From positions 1 through 10,998 of the forward strand of contig CALANW010000061.1 in NCBI GenBank assembly GCA_937926145.1: a stretch of DNA of 10,998 bases, in the 5' to 3' direction. This document shows, one piece after another, positions 6,870-10,998 of this stretch. The stretch is from an uncultured Ruminococcus sp. Lineage in GTDB: Bacteria; Bacillota; Clostridia; Oscillospirales; Ruminococcaceae. A model generated the notes under the pieces. The model did no database searches. It was not told the origin of the DNA and worked only from the letters and a program-made list of their open reading frames with translations. The translations under genes and the position numbers were made by a program. The stretch's first letter is position 1. Each line of letters begins with the position of its first letter.

Positions 6870-7646
6870 TTGAAAACGCTGATAAATTTCGGCGGCATCG
6901 GGTGGACGATACTTTTCATAGTATCCGTACTTGGGTTTCTGTTCGGACTTTCGCCGCTGTTCAACCCGAACATTCATCTCAACCTTGGAAATTACGTCAT
7001 AATGGCAGGCGGAGCTGTGCTTGCACTTTTTGCCGTTTTTCACGGGAAAATTTTCGCGCTGATAAAAACGAGCAGAGCGGCAAGGGCGGTTTTCTGCGTT
7101 ATCGCCGCGCTTGCGATAGCTTTCGTGATAATTTCGGCGGTCGTTTCCGCACTTATGATAAAGGCGGCGAACGACAAGCCGACTGACCCTGCGGCGATAA
7201 TCGTTCTCGGGTGCAGAGTTCACGGGGAAAACCCAAGTCCTATGCTTATGCAGAGGATAAGCGCGGCTTGCCGTTATCTTGAAGAATATCCCGAAGCTGT
7301 CGTTGTCGCATCGGGCGGAAAGGGCGAGGACGAGCTTATTTCCGAGGCTGAATGTATAAAACGCCAGCTTGAAAAGCGCGGAATTTCGTCCGAGAGGATA
7401 ATCATTGAAGATAATTCGACTAACACGCGTGAAAATATGGCTTTTTCAAAGGCTTTGCTCGAAGAAAAAGGCATTTCGGGCGAGATTGCGATAGTTTCAA
7501 ACGAATATCACCTCCGCCGTGCAAAAACGATAGCGAAAAAGCAGGGACTTGACGTAAAATGCTGCGCCGCGCGGACAGTTCCGATATATCTTCCGCCGTA
7601 CTGGGTGAGGGAGATATTCGGAAATGTTTATGAGTTTCTTTTCTGA
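6870..7646 (+). CDS. YdcF/SanA/ElyC-family membrane protein (DUF218)
   Basis: This is a 258-residue protein with an N-terminal membrane part and a C-terminal DUF218 domain. Hydrophobic segments lie at about 11-30, 42-58 and 72-97. The DUF218 core then shows IVLGCRVHGENPSPML (111-126), ASGGKGEDELISEAE (147-161), EDNSTNTREN (180-189) and VSNEYHLRRA (209-218), the usual landmarks. The family includes ElyC, SanA and YdcF; ElyC and SanA affect the cell envelope, and the biochemical activity is unclear. The start is TTG at 6870, 3 nt after the TSCPD stop, with GAAGAG (6855-6860) in front. The first in-frame ATG (7002, residue 45) would remove the first membrane segment and part of the second, so TTG is preferred. 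Family is certain, exact start fairly likely, function unknown. Confidence 0.88.
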   Translation: MKTLINFGGIGWTILFIVSVLGFLFGLSPLFNPNIHLNLGNYVIMAGGAVLALFAVFHGKIFALIKTSRAARAVFCVIAALAIAFVIISAVVSALMIKAANDKPTDPAAIIVLGCRVHGENPSPMLMQRISAACRYLEEYPEAVVVASGGKGEDELISEAECIKRQLEKRGISSERIIIEDNSTNTRENMAFSKALLEEKGISGEIAIVSNEYHLRRAKTIAKKQGLDVKCCAARTVPIYLPPYWVREIFGNVYEFLF

Positions 7647-7691
7647 AAAAGTACATGGATTTCGTCTGATTTTCACCTGTTTCTGTATCTT

Positions 7692-7720
7692 TTAACACAA
7701 ATCCGGACTATAATAATTTT
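7692..7720 (+). promoter_or_regulatory. Likely promoter region of the lipid kinase gene
   Basis: A perfect TATAAT lies at 7709-7714 but no -35 box is found 16-18 nt upstream. An overlapping alternative is TTAACA (7692-7697) with TAATTT (7714-7719), 16 nt apart. Either places the transcript start near 7721-7727, right at the stem-loop that follows. The region is AT-rich and separates the DUF218 gene from a gene with a strong ribosome site, so a promoter is expected, but the boxes are not decisive. Confidence 0.42.
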
Positions 7721-7725
7721 AGAAT

Positions 7726-7759
7726 AATGCCGCACATTCGTAATAAAACGTGCGGCATT
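7726..7759 (+). repeat. 10-bp inverted repeat in the leader of the lipid kinase gene
   Basis: AATGCCGCAC (7726-7735) pairs exactly with GTGCGGCATT (7750-7759) around a 14-nt loop. No T-run follows, so it is a poor intrinsic terminator. It lies between the putative -10 box and the ribosome site. Options are a 5' stabilising stem, a binding site for a regulator, or a weak terminator of the upstream operon. Confidence 0.75.
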
Positions 7760-7793
7760 GCTGTAATGACATAATGGGAAAGGCTTATCCCCG

Positions 7794-7800
7794 AAAGGAG
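7794..7800 (+). promoter_or_regulatory. Ribosome binding site fixing the lipid kinase start
   Basis: AAAGGAG ends 6 nt before the ATG at 7807. It is the only strong ribosome site here. The longer in-frame GTG at 7750 lies inside the leader stem and has no such site, so translation starts at 7807. Confidence 0.9.
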
Positions 7801-7806
7801 ATTTTT

Positions 7807-8805
7807 ATGAAAAAATTGCTTTTTGTTTTCAATCCTCACGCAGGAAAGGGACAGATAAGATTCCACCTGCTTCAGATACTCGATACGTTCACAAAGGCAG
7901 GCTATGAAGTCACGGCTCACCCGACTCAGGCGAAGCTTGACGCTGTAAATGTTATCACTGAAACGGGAAAAGACCACGATGTTATCGTTGTCAGCGGCGG
8001 CGACGGAACTATGAACGAAGCAATTAAAGGCTTGATGAACCTCGGCGAAAAGATACCGCTCGGATATATTCCTGCCGGAACGATGAACGACTTCGCTTCG
8101 AGCCTTGGCATACCGCACAATATGACGGCGGCGGCTGAAAAGATAGTCAATGGTGAAACCGCAGAGGTCGATATCGGCGCATTTAATGACGAATTTTTCA
8201 CATACGTTGCAGGCTTCGGCGCTTTTACCGATGTCAGCTACGGCACTTCACAGCAGATGAAGAATATGTTCGGCAGTCTTGCTTACATCGCAGAGGGACT
8301 TAGCATAAAGCGCCTTAACAGTATGAAGCCGTACAAAGTCAAGGTCGAATATGACGGAAACGTTATCGAGGACGAGTTTATCTACGGTATGATATGCAAC
8401 TCAATGTCGGTCGGAGGCTTCAAAGGTCTCGGCGGCAAGGACGTGCTGATGAATGACGGCATTATGGAGGGACTTTTCATAAAGAACCCGAAGAACCTTA
8501 TCGAACTTCAGCAGACGATAAATGCTCTGCTTGCACGAAACCTTGAAGCGGATTGCTTCTACTATTTCAAGACGGGAAAAGCGGTCGTAAGCTCGGACGA
8601 ATCGATCCCGTGGACGCTTGACGGAGAGTTCGGCGGAGATGTTGCAAGGGCGGAGATAAGCGCCAAAAACAAGGCTATATGTCTGTTTGCATCGCCGACG
8701 CTCAAAATTCTCGGCGGAACTGCCGAAGTTGCTCCCGAGCCGATGGGTGATGAATCCGACCCGAGCTATTATTACTCCGAGGAGAACGACGACCCGACAG
8801 AGTGA
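7807..8805 (+). CDS. Diacylglycerol kinase family lipid kinase (DgkB/YegS/BmrU-like)
   Basis: The 332-residue lipid kinase phosphorylates a lipid alcohol, most likely diacylglycerol, to recycle it into phospholipid synthesis at the inner membrane face. Seen: NPHAGKG (9-15), the nucleotide-binding SGGDGTMNEA (63-72), PAGTMNDFASSLG (89-101), and DGE of the catalytic region in WTLDGEFGG (269-277). The N-terminal domain spans about 1-125 and the C-terminal beta-rich domain about 126-303. GTMNDFA carries Met where relatives usually have Gly or Thr. Residues after about 305 are an extra acidic tail ending in SYYYSEENDDPTE, not needed for the fold. Related families include sphingosine kinase and YegS, so the lipid is not certain; DAG is favoured by analogy with DgkB of Firmicutes. 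The gene is preceded by a leader stem and converges on a minus-strand gene 12 nt away without a terminator between them. Confidence 0.93.
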   Translation: MKKLLFVFNPHAGKGQIRFHLLQILDTFTKAGYEVTAHPTQAKLDAVNVITETGKDHDVIVVSGGDGTMNEAIKGLMNLGEKIPLGYIPAGTMNDFASSLGIPHNMTAAAEKIVNGETAEVDIGAFNDEFFTYVAGFGAFTDVSYGTSQQMKNMFGSLAYIAEGLSIKRLNSMKPYKVKVEYDGNVIEDEFIYGMICNSMSVGGFKGLGGKDVLMNDGIMEGLFIKNPKNLIELQQTINALLARNLEADCFYYFKTGKAVVSSDESIPWTLDGEFGGDVARAEISAKNKAICLFASPTLKILGGTAEVAPEPMGDESDPSYYYSEENDDPTE

Positions 8806-8817
8806 TGTCCGATCAAT

Positions 8818-9294
8818 TTATTTTTCCTGAATTTGCTTGCCGCTCAGATGCTCTATGGTTATCTCGTAGAGCCGGGCGGCTTTTATATGGTCTGCGATCT
8901 CGGCTTCGACAGCTTCTTTTGTGGGATAATATTTCATTGCAAGGGTGCGCACCTTTTCCTCGGTCATTTCGGCATTGGAGATAAGGCGGCATCTGCCGAA
9001 AACAACAACGCTCCGCACATAAGGCGCCCATTCGCTCTCGGCGAAATGCTCTCCGCCGTAGACTGTGAAGCAGACCTTGTCGCTCTTTTTCAGTGAATCG
9101 ACCTTGTGACCCGACCTTGCGCCGTGAAAATATATTTTATCGTTTTCCTCATCGTAAAAATAGTTGAGCGGAATTGCGAAAGGGTAGCCATCATCGCCGT
9201 TCACGGCAAGAACGCCGCGCTTTTCGGCGGATAAAAGCTGTTTTGCATCTTCTTCGGAAATGGCTCTGTTGGCTCTTCTCAATGGTCTGAACAT
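8818..9294 (-). CDS. Pyridoxamine 5'-phosphate oxidase-like FMN-binding protein (NimA-related)
   Basis: This 158-residue protein belongs to the split-barrel flavin-binding PPOX class and is closest in pattern to the Nim (5-nitroimidazole reductase) group. Seen: the GVLAVNGDDGYPFAIPLNYFY opening (27-47), YFHGARSGHKVD (55-66) with His57 and His63 in the flavin region, YVRSVVVFGRCRLI (92-105) and the C-terminal EITIEHLSGK (144-153) typical of this group. It probably works as a cytoplasmic dimer and reduces small electron-poor compounds with a flavin. The resemblance to Nim does not show that it gives drug resistance; many anaerobes carry such proteins as general reductases. The ATG has AAAGGAG 9 nt upstream (9304-9310 on the minus strand) and its own good promoter. 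It ends facing the lipid kinase gene, 12 nt apart. Confidence 0.91.
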   Translation of the reverse strand: MFRPLRRANRAISEEDAKQLLSAEKRGVLAVNGDDGYPFAIPLNYFYDEENDKIYFHGARSGHKVDSLKKSDKVCFTVYGGEHFAESEWAPYVRSVVVFGRCRLISNAEMTEEKVRTLAMKYYPTKEAVEAEIADHIKAARLYEITIEHLSGKQIQEK

Positions 9295-9325
9295 TTTGGT
9301 TCGCTCCTTTTCTTAAAATAATGAT

Positions 9326-9354
9326 ATTATAGCATACTATCTTGAATATTTCAA
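9326..9354 (-). promoter_or_regulatory. Extended -10 promoter of the NimA-like gene
   Basis: On the minus strand TTGAAA (9354-9349) and TATAAT (9331-9326) are 17 nt apart, with TGC in front of the -10 box giving the extended form. The predicted start is near 9319, so the leader is about 25 nt and contains the AAAGGAG ribosome site. The match is strong. Confidence 0.85.
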
Positions 9355-9360
9355 CATAAT

Positions 9361-9389
9361 GACTTCGCTTTGGCGCAAAGTCTTTTTTT
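9361..9389 (+). terminator. Plus-strand intrinsic terminator between the divergent promoters
   Basis: GACTT (9361-9365) pairs with AAGTC (9378-9382), and CGC (9366-9368) pairs with GCG (9373-9375) around loop TTTG; CA is bulged on the right. Seven T residues follow (9383-9389). It acts on plus-strand transcripts arriving from the lipid kinase side and sits only 4 nt before the -35 box of the MATE promoter. It is the first plausible plus-strand terminator after the kinase gene. Confidence 0.72.
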
Positions 9390-9393
9390 ATGC

Positions 9394-9422
9394 TTGAAAA
9401 GTTAATAATTGATCATTATACT
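9394..9422 (+). promoter_or_regulatory. Sigma-A promoter of the MATE efflux gene
   Basis: TTGAAA (9394-9399) and TATACT (9417-9422) are 17 nt apart. Predicted start is about 9429, which lies downstream of the long-frame ATG at 9390 and so rules it out as the start codon if this promoter is the main one. The leader to the ATG at 9462 is about 33 nt. Confidence 0.72.
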
Positions 9423-9452
9423 GTAACGTTGGGAGAATATTCTGTAAAGAGT

Positions 9453-9456
9453 GAGG
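9453..9456 (+). promoter_or_regulatory. Ribosome binding site fixing the MATE start
   Basis: GAGG, with a looser AGTGAGG context, lies 5 nt before the ATG at 9462. The ATG at 9390 has only the terminator stem and T-run upstream, with no ribosome site, so 9462 is preferred. Confidence 0.7.
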
Positions 9457-9461
9457 TTTTT

Positions 9462-10808
9462 ATGCAAAAGTTAAAAGAGGACAACAGCTACTTCGGCACG
9501 GAAAGGATAAGCCGAATATTGCTTAAGATAGCGCCGCCCGTAATGCTTGCACAGCTTATTCAGGCGCTTTACAATATCATCGACAGCCTTTTTGTCGGAA
9601 AATATTCCGATGTCGGACTTACGGCGCTGTCGGTAATTTATCCTATACAGCTTTTGATGATTGCGCTCGCGGTCGGAACGGGCGTTGGAATAAACACGGT
9701 CATGGCGGCACAGCTCGGACTTGGGCATGAGGACAGGGCGAATGAGTATGCAGGTGTCGGAACGCCGCTCGCCGCGGTGCTTTGGGTCATATTTGCGGCG
9801 GTGTGCTATGCGATAATGCCTGCTTACGCCGCAACGCAGACAAGCTCGCCCGAGGTCATTGCAGATGTTGTTACATACGGCAGGATAGTATGCATTTTCA
9901 GCTTCGGTCTTTTCCTCGAAAGCGTCTGGACGAAGATACTTCAGGCGAGAGGAGATATGAAAACGCCGATGACAGCGCAGATAATCGGTGCGGTGATAAA
10001 TATTATCCTCGACCCTCTGCTTATTTTCGGTCTGTTCGGACTTCCGAAAATGGGCATCGCAGGTGCGGCGACGGCAACGGTCGCAGGTCAGATAGCCGCA
10101 GCTCTCGTCGTAATGAGAAAAGGCTTCCGCAAGCCGCCCGAGCTGAAAAAATTCCCGAGCTATACGGCGAAGATATTCCGCCTCGGACTGCCGAATATCC
10201 TTATGCAGTCGGCTTATACATTCTATATTTTCGGACTGAACGTTATCCTTGCGGAGTTCTCGGACGCAGCGGTAACTGTGCTTGGACTTTATTACAAATG
10301 GCAGTCGCTGATATTTATCCCTCTCGGAGCAATGCAGACCTGCATAGTTCCCGTGATAAGCTATAACTACGCCGCGCGGAATATCGACAGATGCAAAAAA
10401 ACGCTCAGAGAGTCGGTCGTTTTCGGAATGGCGCTGATGTTCCTCGGAACGCTCTGCTTTACAATAATTCCCGAACCGATGCTCCGCTTCTTCTCGGGAG
10501 ATGAGCAGGTCATTTCTATCGGAATAAATGCATTCCGCATAATCGGGGTAAGCTTTATCCCGCTCGTAACATCGCTGACATATCCCGTGCTTTTCCAAGC
10601 GGTCGGAGCAAGCTTCAAAAGCTCCGTGCTGACAATAATACGAACGGTGTTCCTGTTCGTGCCGCTCGGATATATTTTCTCGCGCTTCGGCTTGCAGTAT
10701 TTCTGGCTGACCTATCCGATAACGGAAGTGATAACAACAGCAGTCGGATTTGTTATGAGCAGGAAATTTTTCAGTGACCCGTATCATGAGAAAGCAACGA
10801 AAAAATAA
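9462..10808 (+). CDS. MATE-family multidrug/cation efflux pump (MepA-like)
   Basis: The product is a 448-residue membrane transporter of normal MATE length, expected to have 12 helices in two six-helix halves and to export drugs or organic cations against Na+ or H+. Seen in the first half: APPVMLAQLIQALYNIIDSLFVG (24-46), ALSVIYPIQ (55-63), ILQARGDMKTPM (159-170), INIILDPLLIFG (179-190) and GIAGAATATVAGQ (198-210). In the second half: LGLPNILMQS (241-250), LGLYYKWQSLIFIPLGAM (274-291), VPVISYNYAA (296-305), LFQAVGASFKSS (377-388) and FVPLGYIFS (399-407). No signal peptide is expected. The start used here drops 24 residues of the longer reading because of the promoter and ribosome site positions. 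Substrate cannot be predicted; some Firmicute MATE proteins are housekeeping. The neighbouring NimA-like gene is divergent, not in the same operon. Confidence 0.94.
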   Translation: MQKLKEDNSYFGTERISRILLKIAPPVMLAQLIQALYNIIDSLFVGKYSDVGLTALSVIYPIQLLMIALAVGTGVGINTVMAAQLGLGHEDRANEYAGVGTPLAAVLWVIFAAVCYAIMPAYAATQTSSPEVIADVVTYGRIVCIFSFGLFLESVWTKILQARGDMKTPMTAQIIGAVINIILDPLLIFGLFGLPKMGIAGAATATVAGQIAAALVVMRKGFRKPPELKKFPSYTAKIFRLGLPNILMQSAYTFYIFGLNVILAEFSDAAVTVLGLYYKWQSLIFIPLGAMQTCIVPVISYNYAARNIDRCKKTLRESVVFGMALMFLGTLCFTIIPEPMLRFFSGDEQVISIGINAFRIIGVSFIPLVTSLTYPVLFQAVGASFKSSVLTIIRTVFLFVPLGYIFSRFGLQYFWLTYPITEVITTAVGFVMSRKFFSDPYHEKATKK

Positions 10809-10817
10809 ATAGATCAA

Positions 10818-10852
10818 AAACAGCATCGGACTATAAAGTTCCGATGCTGTTT
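10818..10852 (+). terminator. Terminator-like hairpin after the MATE gene
   Basis: AAACAGCATCGGA (10818-10830) pairs perfectly with TCCGATGCTGTTT (10840-10852), a 13-bp stem with a 9-nt loop. It starts 9 nt after the stop codon. The T-run is short and is mostly inside the stem, but the A-run on the left side means it may act in both directions. Confidence 0.8.
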
Positions 10853-10862
10853 CAGCTTGCGA

Positions 10863-10998
10863 AAAAGTAGGTGATAGAAAAAAGATGCTCAAATGCAAAA
10901 GCAAAGTTTACGTCCACGCTTTTTAAAGGGTGGTGGGTGTCCAGAGGGCGCTGCCCCATATGCACTAACCTAAGCAAATATCAGACATCTGTAAGGAA
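10863..10998. other. Non-coding window end, possible dispersed-repeat edge
   Basis: No gene is visible. The stretch GGGTGTCCAGAGGGCGCTGCCC (10934-10955 approx.) contains a GGGC/GCCC pair and is G-rich next to AT-rich flanks, resembling the intergenic GGCGC repeats seen in Firmicute genomes. The segment runs off the window, so a gene or element beginning beyond 10998 cannot be judged. Confidence 0.4.

Noticed and set aside
7750..7806. GTG at 7750 as the start of the lipid kinase
   Set aside because: It lies in the leader stem without a ribosome site, and the extra 19 residues have no family match; the ATG at 7807 has AAAGGAG.
9390..9461. ATG at 9390 as the MATE start
   Set aside because: It sits at the end of the terminator T-run and upstream of the predicted transcription start, with no ribosome site. 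The MATE fold does not need these 24 residues.
9471..10904. Long minus-strand open frame (477 codons) opposite the MATE gene
   Set aside because: It is a shadow of a real gene: the translation is rich in Arg, Cys, Tyr and His with no membrane or domain pattern, it runs through the terminator hairpin, and the plus strand clearly encodes a MATE protein.

Overview
This window looks like ordinary housekeeping chromosome from an anaerobic Firmicute. A Clostridia / Ruminococcus-like (Oscillospiraceae) origin is my best guess. The guess rests on strong AAAGGAG-type ribosome sites, consensus sigma-A promoters, moderate G+C, and family types that resemble gut Clostridia: a lysophospholipase-like S33 hydrolase, a CPCG-type YifB, a TIGR03905-like TSCPD protein and a MepA-like MATE pump. 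No taxonomic marker gene is present, so this is inference.

Layout. (1) Positions 47-3526 hold a tight plus-strand run of alpha/beta hydrolase, YifB/ComM-type AAA+ ATPase and RluA-type pseudouridine synthase, with 2 and 19 nt gaps. (2) Positions 3614-4030 form a self-contained unit: a perfect TTGACA-17-TATAAT promoter, a 15-nt palindrome just after the predicted transcription start, a 94-residue Tic20/DUF4870-like membrane protein, and a textbook intrinsic terminator. (3) Positions 4031-4437 are non-coding and repeat-rich, with a 76-nt palindromic element, several hairpins and a 7-bp tandem repeat. (4) Positions 4438-7646 carry an extended -10 promoter followed by PHP phosphoesterase, malic enzyme, TSCPD protein and DUF218/YdcF membrane protein. 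(5) Positions 7700-8805 hold a lipid (diacylglycerol) kinase whose leader contains a 10-bp stem. (6) A minus-strand PPOX/Nim-like flavoprotein gene (8818-9294) converges on the kinase gene. (7) A MATE efflux gene (9462-10808) diverges from the flavoprotein gene, has its own promoter, and is followed by a terminator-like hairpin. (8) The last ~140 nt look non-coding and may be an edge of another dispersed repeat.

How the genes work together. No single pathway links them. The malic enzyme supplies pyruvate and NAD(P)H. The PHP protein is probably a nucleotide/RNA 5'-end phosphoesterase. RluA modifies rRNA. YifB is linked to DNA handling in related bacteria. The hydrolase, lipid kinase, DUF218 protein and MATE pump act on lipids, the envelope or export.

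I did not find a convincing new defence system, mobile system or biosynthetic cluster. The most notable signals are regulatory and structural. They are the kinase/flavoprotein/terminator arrangement, which predicts long mutual antisense transcripts; the palindrome at the start of the Tic20-like transcript; and the structured intergenic block at 4031-4437. I corrected two start codons: the lipid kinase to 7807 and the MATE protein to 9462.
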